A stretch of DNA of 64,000 nucleotides from WTFY01 sp965220895 (GCA_965220895.1 OZ244850.1:62001-126000), one strand, 5' to 3'; shown: positions 52,403-62,045, counted from the stretch's first letter. Notes: generated from the letters alone by a model not told the origin. Numbers and translations are program-made.

Positions 52403-53128
52403 ATGATACGTGAAGTCGGCCTGATCGCCCTGATCGTCGGGCTCTGGTTCGGGATTCGCTGGCTGGTCAGGCAGCCCAGGCAGGTGCAGTGGAAGTGGAT
52501 GGCCGGGCTGGCCGTGATCGTTCTGCTGGGCCTTGCGGTCACCGGCAGGCTGCACTGGATCTTTGCGCTGGTGGCGGCCATCGTGCCGTTCATCCGCCGC
52601 ATGCTCGGCCTGATCAGCTACCTGCCGATGCTGAAAGGCCTGTTGCACCGTTTTCGCGACCCGCCCCCCGATTTCTCCTTCAACCGGCAGGCCAGCATGG
52701 AAACGCGCTTTTTGAAAGTCGAGCTGGACCCGGCTACCGGACAGCTCTGTGGCGAGATCAAGCAGGGAGCGCACCAGGGAAGAAAACTGCAGGACCTGTC
52801 GCAGGCCGAGCTCACTGCCCTGCTCCAGGAATATTCCCGCCAGGACCCGCAATCGGCGCAGTTGCTGGCGGCCTACCTGCAGCGTTCCGGGCAGACCGGC
52901 TGGCAGGACCATTACAGCCAGGGTGATGGGGGGCAAAAGCGAAGGGCGGATCGTGGCAGCCTGTCCCGCCAGGAAGCCTATGCGATACTTGGCCTGGATG
53001 AAGGTGCCTCCGAGGATGAGGTCATCGAGGCGCATCGGCGATTGATACAGAAACTACACCCGGACCGGGGAGGCAATGACTACCTGTCCGCCAAGATCAA
53101 CCAGGCCAAGGCCACGCTGCTGGGCTAG
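52403..53128 (+). CDS. Membrane-anchored J-domain protein
   Basis: 241 residues. Hydrophobic helices about residues 5-19 and 32-70, a linker, then a C-terminal J domain from about residue 190: RQEAYAILGLDEGASEDEVIEAHRRLIQKLHPDRGG, with the HPD tripeptide that activates Hsp70. The C-terminal J domain after an N-terminal anchor resembles TIM14/DjlA-like co-chaperones. It lies 18 bp before the VWA gene. Confidence 0.88.
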   Translation: MIREVGLIALIVGLWFGIRWLVRQPRQVQWKWMAGLAVIVLLGLAVTGRLHWIFALVAAIVPFIRRMLGLISYLPMLKGLLHRFRDPPPDFSFNRQASMETRFLKVELDPATGQLCGEIKQGAHQGRKLQDLSQAELTALLQEYSRQDPQSAQLLAAYLQRSGQTGWQDHYSQGDGGQKRRADRGSLSRQEAYAILGLDEGASEDEVIEAHRRLIQKLHPDRGGNDYLSAKINQAKATLLG

Positions 53129-53146
53129 GCCGCCGAGGGTATTGTC

Positions 53147-55375
53147 ATGTGGCAACATCTGATGTTCTGGAAGAAGAAGACCCGGGCACCCGGGTCCGCT
53201 CCGGTGCCGGAAAAGCCCCAGGAACGGCTCAGCACCCCGACCAACAGCTCCATCTACGGCGGCATGGGCGTGCTGGAGCTGAAGCTGCGCATGGAGCTGA
53301 TCGCCGACCATAAGGTCACCTCCGCGAAGGACATGCTGATCCCCGCCAAGCAGCTCTCCGAACACGCCAAGGCCGACCAGGACCGCTTCCTGGAGTCCGC
53401 CGAGAGGCTCAGCGCCACGAGCATCGATCTGGCCTACGACTTCTGCCGTTTTGCACCGCCGAGCCTGCAGCTGGTCGACGAGGCGCAATGGGACGGCTGG
53501 CTCGCCCGCCTGCAGGAACTGCACAGCACGGATGGTGCCCAGGCTGCGACCGAGGCGATGAAGAACGTGGACCAGTTCGTGCAGTCCATCACCGAAGCGC
53601 CGAGCAGTGCCTCCCTCGACAGGATCTCGCGCATCCTGGAGAGCTTCGCCACCGGACTCAACGGCAGGAAACTCACCATCGAGTCAGGCAGCACCTTCTA
53701 CACCGATACCGAGGTGATCCGCCTGCCCGAAGTGCTCAGCGAATTCGACTGCTACGAGGACAATTTCGCGCTGTACAAGGCCATGACCGTGCATCAGTGG
53801 GCGCAGACCTGGTTCGGCACGTGGACACTCAATATCGGCGCTTTCCTGGCGACCTACCCGGACCCGCAACGCGCCCAGTCACTGTTTCACAAGCTGGAGA
53901 CCCTGCGCCTGGACGCCTGCATCGAGCGTGAGCTGCCCGGCACTTTCCGGGCCATGCAGAATTTCAGCCCGAAGGTATCGGTGGATGCCCTGTCGAAGCA
54001 CTGGAAAAACGCCATTCGCAGGCTGCGCGATGCCGACATGACCGTACAGGACACGATCTTTTTCCTTGAGGCTGTGTACAAGGACGAGGCGGCCCCCGAG
54101 GACAAGGTCTACCAGGGCAGCCTGAACCCCAAGGAGGCCTGGGCGGTGCGCGAGGCCCGGGTGCAGCGGGATCGGCGCGCACTCGAGAAACGCCTGATCG
54201 AGCTGCAGCACGAGCTCGAGAAATACGGCATGAGGACTCCGGAGGAGGAGCAAAAGGCCGGCAGGGCCGGCTTTACCGTCGAGGAGCTGGAAGGCGAGGC
54301 CCTTGCGGACGGGCGCAAGGTCGAGCTGCAGTTTGGCGGGGACCCGATCGAGCCGCCCGAGAACATCCAGCAACTGCTGGATTCCATCGTGCAGGACCTG
54401 GGCCGGGTCCCGGACGATTACCTGGACGTAGTAGCGACAGAGTCGGCATCGGACGAGGGTGCGCCGGTGAGCGCGCCGCAGGCGGCATCCTCGCAGGATG
54501 ATGATGCCACCTGGCTGTATGACGAGTGGGATCACTCGCGCCAGAAATACCGCAAGGAATGGTGTCGCCTGAAGGAGCTTGAGGTCTCGCCGGTGCAGGA
54601 TGACTTCGTGCCCAGAACCCTGGACAAGCACCGCGGCCTGCTGAAACACCTGCACCGCACCTTCGAGGCCCTGCGCGAGGACGACCGGCGTGTCAAGCGC
54701 CAGCCGTACGGCGACGATGTCGACCTGGATGCGGTGATCGAGGCCTTTTCGGATACCCGGATCGGCCTGGAAGCCTCGCAGAACCTGTTCACGCGCTCGC
54801 GCAAGACGGACCGCAATATCGCGGTCATGTTCATGATCGACATGAGCGGTTCCACGGCCGGCTGGGTCAACGAGATGGAAAGGGAGGCCCTGGTCCTGCT
54901 CTGCGAGTCGCTGGAAATCCTCGGCGACCGCTATTCCATCTACGGGTTTTCGGGCTTCACCCACGAGCGCTGCGAACTCTACCGGATCAAGGAATTCGAC
55001 GAGCCCTATGACAGTGAGGTCAAGGCGCGCATCAGCGGCATCCAGGCACAGGGCTATACCCGGATGGGTGCGGCCGTACGCCACCTCACGAAACGCCTGC
55101 ATCAGGTGGAAGCCCGTACCAAGCTCCTGATCGCACTGTCCGATGGCCGACCGGACGACCAGGACGGCTACCGGGGCCCCTATGGCATCGAGGACACGCG
55201 CCGTGCATTGATCGAGGCCAAGTACCTGGGCATCCACCCCTTCTGTATCACGATCGATGACGAGGCCATGGATTACCTGCAGCACATGTACGGCCCCGCG
55301 AACTTCACGGTGGTGGACAATGTCGACAAGCTCCCCTACCGGGTCTCGGACATCTACCGGCGGATTGCCTTCTGA
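53147..55375 (+). CDS. NorD/CbbO-like VWA protein
   Basis: 742 residues. A long helical N-terminal region is followed by a C-terminal von Willebrand factor A domain from about residue 545, with the MIDAS motif DMSGSTAGW and LSDGRPDDQDGYRGPYG near residue 665. This is the arrangement of NorD/CbbO proteins, which act with a MoxR-type AAA+ ATPase to activate nitric oxide reductase or Rubisco. No MoxR/CbbQ partner is in this window. GAGGG precedes the ATG. Confidence 0.87.
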   Translation: MWQHLMFWKKKTRAPGSAPVPEKPQERLSTPTNSSIYGGMGVLELKLRMELIADHKVTSAKDMLIPAKQLSEHAKADQDRFLESAERLSATSIDLAYDFCRFAPPSLQLVDEAQWDGWLARLQELHSTDGAQAATEAMKNVDQFVQSITEAPSSASLDRISRILESFATGLNGRKLTIESGSTFYTDTEVIRLPEVLSEFDCYEDNFALYKAMTVHQWAQTWFGTWTLNIGAFLATYPDPQRAQSLFHKLETLRLDACIERELPGTFRAMQNFSPKVSVDALSKHWKNAIRRLRDADMTVQDTIFFLEAVYKDEAAPEDKVYQGSLNPKEAWAVREARVQRDRRALEKRLIELQHELEKYGMRTPEEEQKAGRAGFTVEELEGEALADGRKVELQFGGDPIEPPENIQQLLDSIVQDLGRVPDDYLDVVATESASDEGAPVSAPQAASSQDDDATWLYDEWDHSRQKYRKEWCRLKELEVSPVQDDFVPRTLDKHRGLLKHLHRTFEALREDDRRVKRQPYGDDVDLDAVIEAFSDTRIGLEASQNLFTRSRKTDRNIAVMFMIDMSGSTAGWVNEMEREALVLLCESLEILGDRYSIYGFSGFTHERCELYRIKEFDEPYDSEVKARISGIQAQGYTRMGAAVRHLTKRLHQVEARTKLLIALSDGRPDDQDGYRGPYGIEDTRRALIEAKYLGIHPFCITIDDEAMDYLQHMYGPANFTVVDNVDKLPYRVSDIYRRIAF

Positions 55376-55409
55376 TCCCGGCCGGGATGCCCGATCAGGA
55401 ACGGATACC

Positions 55410-56573
55410 ATGAACAGCAGCCAACGCATGCGGGCAGTGCAAAGCCCGGTGATCCCCCTGGTGGGTGCGCTCGCACGGAAACACCGGGGTACGATTTCGT
55501 TCGGGCAGGGAGTTGCATTCTACGAGCCTCCGACCGAGTCATTTGACCGGGTCCGCCAGTGTCTGACAGACCCTGCCATCAACCGCTACGGCCCGGTCGA
55601 GGGGATCCCGGAACTGCAGCGCACGCTGGCGCAGAAACTGGAAGCCCGAAACCGCATCCGCACTGGCGAGGGCAATGCCGTCGTGGTCACGGCCGGCTCC
55701 AACATGGCATTCAACACGGCCATCCTGGCCCTGTGCGACCCGGGGGATGAAGTCATCCTTCCCCTGCCCTACTACTTCAATCACGAAATGTCGCTGGTGA
55801 TGGAGCGCTGCAAGCCGGTCACCGTTTCAACCGACGACCACTACCATGTGAGACTCGAAGCGATCGAGGCGGCGATCACGGACAGGAGCCGGGCCATCGC
55901 CACCATCAGCCCGAACAACCCCAGCGGGGCCGTGTACACGCGTGAGGAACTGACTGCCGTGAACGAGCTGTGCCGAAAGCACGGCCTTTACCATATCAGT
56001 GATGAAGCCTACGAGGATTTCTGTTACGGCCATCACAGGCACTATTCCCCGGCCTCAAATCCCGGCAGCTGCGCCCACACGATCTCCCTGTTCTCGTTTT
56101 CCAAGGGCTACGGACTGGCTGGCTGGCGGGTCGGCTACATGGTCATTCCGGAGCACCTGCTGGACGCCGTGAAGAAGATTCAGGACACCATCCTGATCTC
56201 CCCGCCCATGGTCTCCCAGCACGCAGCGCTTGGTGCGCTGGAGGCCGGCGAGGCGTTTGTCGAGTCAAAAAGCGAGCACATGTCGCGCAAACGCGACAGG
56301 GTGCTGGTCGGGCTTGAGGAAATCGCCTGTCTGAAAAGTGCGCCGGTCTCGGAAGGCGCTTTTTATGTGATGCTTGACCTTGACAGTTCGGCTGAGGACC
56401 TGGCGCTGGTGCAGTCACTGATCACGGAGCACGGGGTTGCAACCCTGCCGGGCTCGGCCTTCGGGATGCGCGAAGGCTGTCATATCAGGCTTTCGTTCGG
56501 CGCCCTCTCGGATGATGATATCCAGACTGGCCTCGAACGGCTCAGGAAAGGCCTGAACACAATTTCGGGCTAG
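55410..56573 (+). CDS. Class I/II PLP-dependent aminotransferase
   Basis: 387 residues. PLP-binding and fold landmarks: TAGSNMAFNTAILAL, SPNNPSGAVYTREEL, ISDEAYEDFCYG, and FSKGYGLAGWRVGYM with the Schiff-base Lys. Start at 55410 (MNSSQRM) has AGGAACGG upstream; a longer open frame begins inside the preceding gene and is rejected. Substrate unassigned; aspartate or aromatic aminotransferase-like. Confidence 0.9.
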   Translation: MNSSQRMRAVQSPVIPLVGALARKHRGTISFGQGVAFYEPPTESFDRVRQCLTDPAINRYGPVEGIPELQRTLAQKLEARNRIRTGEGNAVVVTAGSNMAFNTAILALCDPGDEVILPLPYYFNHEMSLVMERCKPVTVSTDDHYHVRLEAIEAAITDRSRAIATISPNNPSGAVYTREELTAVNELCRKHGLYHISDEAYEDFCYGHHRHYSPASNPGSCAHTISLFSFSKGYGLAGWRVGYMVIPEHLLDAVKKIQDTILISPPMVSQHAALGALEAGEAFVESKSEHMSRKRDRVLVGLEEIACLKSAPVSEGAFYVMLDLDSSAEDLALVQSLITEHGVATLPGSAFGMREGCHIRLSFGALSDDDIQTGLERLRKGLNTISG

Positions 56574-56950
56574 GTTTCAGGATCGCCCGGAATCAATGAA
56601 GAGTGGTGCGTCAGTATCTTGAGACCGGCACCCTCGTCACGCCCGATGGCAAACGTGAAACGCGCGGGTACGGTGACCGGCTTGTGTTCCACATAGGAGA
56701 ATTCGTAGGTCCCGGAGCACAGATGAAAGCCGTCGCAGGACCGGAAGCAAACCGTGCCCCACTCCACCCGCAAGCCATCTCTCTCGAACAGTTGTTTAAA
56801 GTATTCCTCTATCTGCCTCGGACTGTCCCGGAGAGTGTCCGAGAATGTGCCCCACAACACCGCCTCATCCGCATAGAGGCGGACGATATTTTCCAGGTCG
56901 CCGGAGTTGAGAAACCGTTGCCATTCGTCCAGGATCTGATTCGCTTCCAT
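56570..56950 (-). CDS. NTF2/SnoaL-like protein
   Basis: 126-residue cone-fold protein similar to bacterial homologues of the CaMKII association domain and SnoaL-like proteins: DEWQRFLNSGDLENIVRLYADEAVLWGTFS, then QIEEYFKQLFERDGLRVEWG and CSGTYEFSY. Its 3' end overlaps the aminotransferase stop by four bases, convergent. Catalytic role uncertain. Confidence 0.82.
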   Translation of the reverse strand: MEANQILDEWQRFLNSGDLENIVRLYADEAVLWGTFSDTLRDSPRQIEEYFKQLFERDGLRVEWGTVCFRSCDGFHLCSGTYEFSYVEHKPVTVPARFTFAIGRDEGAGLKILTHHSSLIPGDPET

Positions 56951-57042
56951 TGACTCTACTTCTCGTGAAAACTGAATTGATGTTGTCCAGGCAGGTGATA
57001 TGAACTGCCCGGTGTGGTTTCGGCTGCGGGCAGGATACCTGC

Positions 57043-57189
57043 TTACAGTGCAAATTTCACAGGCATCGGAGTATCCGTGGAAATCTTGTGTTTCTCCATC
57101 CGGTACAATTTAGCTATATACTTGGCCTGTGCATAAAAGCCAGGCTTCCCGGGGACAGGCTCGAAAGCCGTGAATAAGTACAAGGACAT
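57043..57189 (-). CDS. Possible small protein, 48 aa
   Basis: Short open frame starting MSLYLFTAFEPVPG with GGTGG upstream, overlapping the leader of the divergent prc gene. Composition is protein-like, but no relative is recognised. It could equally be a chance frame in an intergenic region. Confidence 0.3.
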   Translation of the reverse strand: MSLYLFTAFEPVPGKPGFYAQAKYIAKLYRMEKHKISTDTPMPVKFAL

Positions 57190-57210
57190 TCCACCACCCT
57201 GACCAGACCC

Positions 57211-59286
57211 ATGTACGTATCCCGTCAACTACCCCTTGCCCTTGCCCTTGCCCTTGCGCTGGTTGCCGTGCTGGCCAGTGCACCCTGTTCGGGCACCAGT
57301 TCGCAACTGGTCCCGCAGGATCGGCATGAACGGGCCACCCGGCTGATCACGCATTTTCTGGACAAGTACCACTACAAGGACTTCAGCATCGACGACTTTC
57401 TTTCGGAGAAAATCCTGGAGGCCTATGTCGGTGCACTTGATCCGAACCGAAGCTATTTCCACCAGGCGGATATCGAGAATTTCGAGACGCACCGATTCGG
57501 CCTGGACGAGGCATTGAACCAGCGCAGACTCGATGCGCCGTTCGCCATGTTTCGCCTGTACCAGAAGCGGGTCGATGAGCGCGTGACCCATGCGCTGGAC
57601 CTGGTTGAGCAGGAGTTTGATTTCAGTGTGGAAGAGGAATTTCTTGTTGATCGTTCGGATTCGGACTGGGCCCGGGATGTCGATGGCCTGAACGAGGTCT
57701 GGAGAAAGCGTGTGAAAAATGACGTGCTCAGCCTGCAGCTTGCAGGCGAGACCCCGGAGAGTATCCGGGAAACTCTCGCCAAGCGCTATCGCAGTATCAT
57801 CCGGCGCACCCAGCTGGATGCCGAGGATGTCTACCAGCTGTTCATCAATGCGTTTGCAAGCACACTCGAGCCGCACACCAAGTACCTGTCTCCCAGGACC
57901 TCCGAGAACTTCGCGATCCGGATGAGCCTTTCCCTGCAGGGCATCGGTGCCCTGCTTCGAGCCGAAGGCGACTACACGCTGGTGGAGAGCATCATTCCCG
58001 GTGGGCCCGCGGACCTGAGCAACCTGCTGCATGCCTCGGACCGCATTGTCGGCATTGCCCAGCAGGACGAAACCAAATTCAAGGATGTCGTGGGATGGCG
58101 TCTCGAGGAAGTGGTCGAGCTGATCCGTGGCGCCAAGGATACGGTAGTCAAGCTGCAGATCCTGTCAGGCGCGGACGGCCCTTCTGCCAAGATCAAGGAG
58201 ATCCAGATCACTCGCGACGAGATCACCCTGGAGGAACAGGCAGCGAAAAGCGAGATCATTGACGTCCAGGACGGAACCCGGCATATCCGGGTCGGTGTCG
58301 TAGACGTGCCGGCATTCTATATCGATTTTGCGGCCTACCAGCGAGGAGAATCCGATTACCGGAGTACCACTCGCGATGTGGACCAGCTGATTTCCGAACT
58401 CAGGCAGGAAGAGGTCGATGCCCTTGTACTGGACCTGAGGGGCAATGGCGGCGGGTCGTTGACCGAAGCCACGCAGCTTGCTGGCCTGTTCATCGATGAG
58501 GGGCCGGTCGTGCAGGTCCAGGATTCAAGCGGGAGCGTGAGGATCCATCGTGATCGCGACCCGAAGATTTCCTACCAGGGCCCCCTCGTGGTGCTGGTGG
58601 ACCGGTTCAGCGCTTCGGCATCCGAGATCGTGGCCAGTGCAATCCAGGACTACCAGTACGGCATGGTCGTGGGCGAGACCACGTTTGGCAAAGGGACCGT
58701 CCAGCAGCTGATTGACCTGAACAGCTTTGACCCGGTGACCAAGGCCCGGCTCGGGCAGTTGAAAACCACGATTGCCCAGTACTTCCGGATCAACGGCAAC
58801 AGCACGCAGCACAAGGGCGTCGAGCCGGATATCAACTTCCAGACCAACTATGCCAATGAGGAGTTTGGCGAGCGTGCGCTGGAAAATGCCTTGCCGTGGA
58901 GTTCCATTTCAGCGATTCGACACCCCTACGGCGCGGTGGACCAGCCAGTCATCGATGCAGCGGTGGACCTGCACGAGTCCCGAATCCGGGAGGATGAAAA
59001 ATACCACCTGCTGATGGAGATGATCCAGCTTGACCATGAACTGAGAAACAAGCGCACCATCTCGTTGCTTGAATCCATCCGCAAAGAAGAGCATAAACAG
59101 GCCGAGGCAGTGCGTGCCAACCGTGACCGCCTGCTGAAGACTGCACATGCCCCGTCCGTTGAGGGTGAAGAAGAGGAAGAGGAGTTTGTGGACGTCCTGC
59201 TGGAGGAAACCGCGCACATTGCAGCGGACCTGGCAAGATTGCTGGAAGCTCAGCAGGCCAGCGCCTTCGGTGAGCACAGTTTCTAG
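57211..59286 (+). CDS. prc: Tail-specific (C-terminal processing) protease Prc
   Basis: 691-residue periplasmic S41 protease, full Prc length. Signal peptide about residues 1-29 with a repeated Leu-Ala core; PDZ domain about 220-310 (LQGIGALLRAEGDYTLVESIIPGGPADLSN-type); catalytic domain with LDLRGNGGGSLTEATQLAGLF, the nucleophile Ser in FSASASEIVA and the general-base Lys in TTFGKGTVQ. A C-terminal helical domain with an acidic run (EGEEEEEEF) follows. It trims C-termini of periplasmic proteins and lipoproteins. Weak ribosome site. Confidence 0.94.
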   Translation: MYVSRQLPLALALALALVAVLASAPCSGTSSQLVPQDRHERATRLITHFLDKYHYKDFSIDDFLSEKILEAYVGALDPNRSYFHQADIENFETHRFGLDEALNQRRLDAPFAMFRLYQKRVDERVTHALDLVEQEFDFSVEEEFLVDRSDSDWARDVDGLNEVWRKRVKNDVLSLQLAGETPESIRETLAKRYRSIIRRTQLDAEDVYQLFINAFASTLEPHTKYLSPRTSENFAIRMSLSLQGIGALLRAEGDYTLVESIIPGGPADLSNLLHASDRIVGIAQQDETKFKDVVGWRLEEVVELIRGAKDTVVKLQILSGADGPSAKIKEIQITRDEITLEEQAAKSEIIDVQDGTRHIRVGVVDVPAFYIDFAAYQRGESDYRSTTRDVDQLISELRQEEVDALVLDLRGNGGGSLTEATQLAGLFIDEGPVVQVQDSSGSVRIHRDRDPKISYQGPLVVLVDRFSASASEIVASAIQDYQYGMVVGETTFGKGTVQQLIDLNSFDPVTKARLGQLKTTIAQYFRINGNSTQHKGVEPDINFQTNYANEEFGERALENALPWSSISAIRHPYGAVDQPVIDAAVDLHESRIREDEKYHLLMEMIQLDHELRNKRTISLLESIRKEEHKQAEAVRANRDRLLKTAHAPSVEGEEEEEEFVDVLLEETAHIAADLARLLEAQQASAFGEHSF
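57235..57258. repeat. CTTGCC hexanucleotide repeat inside prc signal sequence
   Basis: Three exact CTTGCC units plus one CTTGCG encode the Leu-Ala repeat of the signal core. Slippage would add or remove Leu-Ala pairs without shifting the frame. Confidence 0.75.
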
Positions 59287-59289
59287 CGA

Positions 59290-60471
59290 TCAGAGCAGCT
59301 GTCCGAAAATCCTGAACCCCGCCACATACGTTCCGATCGCTGAACCCAGGGTACTCAGCACGAATACCAGCAGCGTCTTGGCGACCGCATTCTTGCGCCA
59401 GCCCGGAAATGTCGCGGTGTCCTTGCGCAGTTCCCTGAAATCCCGAACCGTGGGCTTGCGAACGAGCAGTTCGACCGCAGCGGTGACCATGCCCGCGCCG
59501 ATCGTGGGATTCAGGGAGGTAATCGGTGCGGCCACAAAGGCCGTGCCCACCGTCACCGGGTGCGCACCGGCAATGGCAGCACCTAGCGCGGACAGACTGC
59601 CATTAATGAGGACCCACTGCCAGACGAGCTTCCAGCCCAGCTCCGGGCTTTCCCGGAAACCCAAGTAAAACCCAAGCCCGATCAGGACAACGATGATCCA
59701 CGGGATGAACTTGGGCCACGATTTCTTGGGGGGGACCGCATTCAGCTCTTCGATCAGCGCAGTCGCATCCAGGCCCTCGTCCTTCAGGTAGTCCGTCATG
59801 CCTTTTAGGTGGCCGGCTCCCACCACCGTGAGAACACGTTTACCCGGATGCGCCTCCAGAGTTTGATGGATTCGTGCCGCCATGTACCGGTCGCGCTCGT
59901 CGATCAGCGGTACGGACAGTTCCCGGCTCTGTTCCGAGAATTGCGTGAACGCGACTTCAAGGACGTCCCCGGCCTTCATCTGCTCGATTTCCTCTTCGGA
60001 TATTTTGTGGCGCGTCAGTGCGCCCGCGAACAACCCGGCCACCAGATACGCGCGTTTCCAGAACGACATGTTCCTGTAGACCCGGTTGAGTGTGATCCCG
60101 ACTTCCCGGTCAACCAGCACGACCGGCAGTTCGAGCGTGGCAGCTTCCGTGATCGCGGTCTTCATCTCTAGACCCAGCTCCACCCCCAGTTGCTCCGCCA
60201 TTCTCTGCTGGTAGGCGCCAAGGGCCAGATGAGCCGTCACCAGGCTGGCCCGGCCCTGGCGGATCACCGCGAACAGGTCCATCTCGGCCAGATGCTCCGG
60301 GTGCATCAGCGAGTTGTGCCGACTCTGGCACAGCTCGATGCAGATGACATCAAATTCCTTCGAGCGAATCATGTCCCGGACCGCTTCGGCACTGGCGCGG
60401 GAGACGTGCGCCGTACCCAGCAGTGTGACCCTGCTGTCACCGATCTGCAGGGATTGCAGCGGCTCGCTCAC
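59290..60471 (-). CDS. TraB/GumN-family membrane protein
   Basis: 393 residues. The N-terminal TraB/TIKI-like domain has LLGTAHVSRASAEAV, ICIELCQSRH, DERDRYMAARI and VVGAGHLKGM, which carry the conserved putative metal or catalytic residues. Four C-terminal transmembrane helices from about residue 258 follow. Related proteins include the pheromone-shutdown protein PrgY and metal-dependent TIKI proteases; bacterial function unclear. GTG start; converges on prc with 3 bp between. Confidence 0.88.
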   Translation of the reverse strand: MSEPLQSLQIGDSRVTLLGTAHVSRASAEAVRDMIRSKEFDVICIELCQSRHNSLMHPEHLAEMDLFAVIRQGRASLVTAHLALGAYQQRMAEQLGVELGLEMKTAITEAATLELPVVLVDREVGITLNRVYRNMSFWKRAYLVAGLFAGALTRHKISEEEIEQMKAGDVLEVAFTQFSEQSRELSVPLIDERDRYMAARIHQTLEAHPGKRVLTVVGAGHLKGMTDYLKDEGLDATALIEELNAVPPKKSWPKFIPWIIVVLIGLGFYLGFRESPELGWKLVWQWVLINGSLSALGAAIAGAHPVTVGTAFVAAPITSLNPTIGAGMVTAAVELLVRKPTVRDFRELRKDTATFPGWRKNAVAKTLLVFVLSTLGSAIGTYVAGFRIFGQLL

Positions 60472-60534
60472 GGCGCCCGGGTATCCAGGGTCATAAGAGC
60501 CGGAATGATAAAATGATAGAAAATTACAATGTTA

Positions 60535-60891
60535 CTATTTGTATTCATTGTATTTCTTTGAGCTCCCCTTCACTTTGTCTTTTGGGTAGCGCTCATGGTT
60601 CAAGGCGATCTTGTGCCGGGTGGCTTCCATCAGGTTCACCTCCAGGCGGTCGGCCAGGCGAAGCAGGAAGATGAAGATATCGGCCATCTCCGAAGCTACC
60701 GCCGCATGTTTTTCCGTATCCAGGGACGCACTTTGCTCCTCGGTCATCCACTGGAATTGCTCCACCAGTTCGCCGGCCTCGACCGACAGCGCCATGCTGA
60801 GGTTCTTGGGGCTGTGGAACTGCTCCCAGTCCCGTGCCCTTGCAAATTCCCGCAGCTCCCGTTTCAGGTCATCCAGGGCTTGCTCACTCAT
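60535..60891 (-). CDS. MazG-like nucleotide pyrophosphohydrolase
   Basis: 118-residue all-alpha NTP pyrophosphatase of the dCTPase (RS21-C6/MazG-like) group. Metal-binding acidic motifs are EAGELVEQFQW at about residue 36 and EMADIFIFLLRLAD at about residue 66. House-cleaning of non-canonical nucleotides is the usual role. AGGAGG precedes the ATG. Confidence 0.92.
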   Translation of the reverse strand: MSEQALDDLKRELREFARARDWEQFHSPKNLSMALSVEAGELVEQFQWMTEEQSASLDTEKHAAVASEMADIFIFLLRLADRLEVNLMEATRHKIALNHERYPKDKVKGSSKKYNEYK

Positions 60892-60918
60892 TTTGCTGAT
60901 TCCTCCTACTTTTTTGCT

Positions 60919-61701
60919 TCAGCCAGTGCGGTCCGGATTGGCACAGGTCGGACACTGGGGATCCTTGTTGATGGTCACGCAATGCCATTCCATATTCAGC
61001 GCGTCCACCAGCAGCATCCGGTTGGCAAGCGTCTGGCCCGTATCCAGCAGCAGCTTGATTGCTTCGGTCGCCTGCAGGCACCCGATCAGCCCGGCCACCG
61101 AGCCGAGGATGCCGGTCTGTGTGCAGCTTTCCTCGAGGTCCCCCAGGTCCGGGTACAGACACCGGTAGCAGGCGCTGCGCTCGTGCATGGGAAACACTAT
61201 CACCTGGCCCTCAAAGCGGATGGCCGCACCGACTACCAGGGGCGTGCCGGTCTTCACGCAGGCCTCGTTGATGGCGAAGCGTGCCGTGAAATTGTCCGTC
61301 GCATCCAGCACCAGGTCGGCCTTCGCGACCTCCTGTCTGAGTCCCGCCCCGGACAGTGCCGCATGGATCGTATGCACTGAAGTCTGCGCATTCAATGACG
61401 CCAGGGTCCGGTTTGCCGCCGTGACCTTTTCCTCGCCAACGTCGTCACTGCGAAAAATGATCTGTCTTTGCAGGTTGGATGCATCGACGCTGTCGGGGTC
61501 GACCAGCGTCAGCTTGCCTACGCCGCTGCTGGCAAGGTACATGGCCGCCGGTGAACCGATGCCGCCGACTCCGAACTGCAGCACGTGCGAGGCCAGCAGT
61601 TTCTGTTGGCCGGCAATGTCAATCTGGGGCAGCAGAATCTGGCGGCTGTAACGCAGCAGTTCCCGGTCGCTCAGTTCCGGGCTGTTGGCCTTCTGGTTCA
61701 C
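60919..61701 (-). CDS. moeB: MoeB/ThiF-type adenylyltransferase
   Basis: 260-residue E1-like enzyme that adenylates the C-terminal Gly of the small sulfur-carrier subunit of molybdopterin synthase (or ThiS). FGVGGIGSPAAMYL binds ATP; DATDNFTARFAIN, the CYRC and CPTC zinc pairs are present. The start is GTG at 61701 (NQKANSPELSD follows), giving the usual length; a longer frame runs into the DUF1244 gene. moeB is favoured over thiF because mobA, mobB and moaA are nearby. Confidence 0.88.
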   Translation of the reverse strand: MNQKANSPELSDRELLRYSRQILLPQIDIAGQQKLLASHVLQFGVGGIGSPAAMYLASSGVGKLTLVDPDSVDASNLQRQIIFRSDDVGEEKVTAANRTLASLNAQTSVHTIHAALSGAGLRQEVAKADLVLDATDNFTARFAINEACVKTGTPLVVGAAIRFEGQVIVFPMHERSACYRCLYPDLGDLEESCTQTGILGSVAGLIGCLQATEAIKLLLDTGQTLANRMLLVDALNMEWHCVTINKDPQCPTCANPDRTG

Positions 61702-61727
61702 TCTGGGCCTAGCATCCGGGCACGGGA

Positions 61728-62045
61728 TCAACTCTCCCCGCGCCGCGCCTGGCCCTCGGCAAACGCCCTTTTCTGCTCCGCGCTCGCCTCTTTCTGGTAG
61801 CGGGATTTCCACTGGCCATAGGGCATTCCATAGACCGTTTCCCGGGCCTGATCGTAGTCGATCTCGATGCCTTTCTCGCGGGCGGCCGCCACGTACCATT
61901 TCGAGAGGCAATTGCGGCAGAAATCCGCTAGGTTCATCAGGTCGATATTCTGCACTTCGGTTTTTTCACGCAGGTGCTCGACCAGCCTGCGATATACGGC
62001 AGCTTCGATTTCCAGGCGGTCCTGATGGCTGACCGGATCACTCAT
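61728..62045 (-). CDS. DUF1244-family protein
   Basis: 105 residues, with the family core NIDLMNLADFCRNCLSKWYVAAAREKGI and YGMPYGQWK. Function unknown. AGGGAG precedes the ATG at 62045 (MSDPVSHQDR). It lies 26 bp upstream of moeB on the same strand and diverges from mobA. Confidence 0.88.
   Translation of the reverse strand: MSDPVSHQDRLEIEAAVYRRLVEHLREKTEVQNIDLMNLADFCRNCLSKWYVAAAREKGIEIDYDQARETVYGMPYGQWKSRYQKEASAEQKRAFAEGQARRGES

Noticed and set aside
53879..55429. 516-aa antisense open frame opposite the VWA gene
   Set aside because: High-GC third-position effect: the plus strand carries an intact VWA domain with MIDAS motif.
824..55512. KOPS (GGGNAGGG) polarity around dif
   Set aside because: A few motifs point toward dif (GGGCAGGG near 826; reverse-strand copies near 5886 and 16430), but others point away (near 43884 and 55506); too few to judge by eye.
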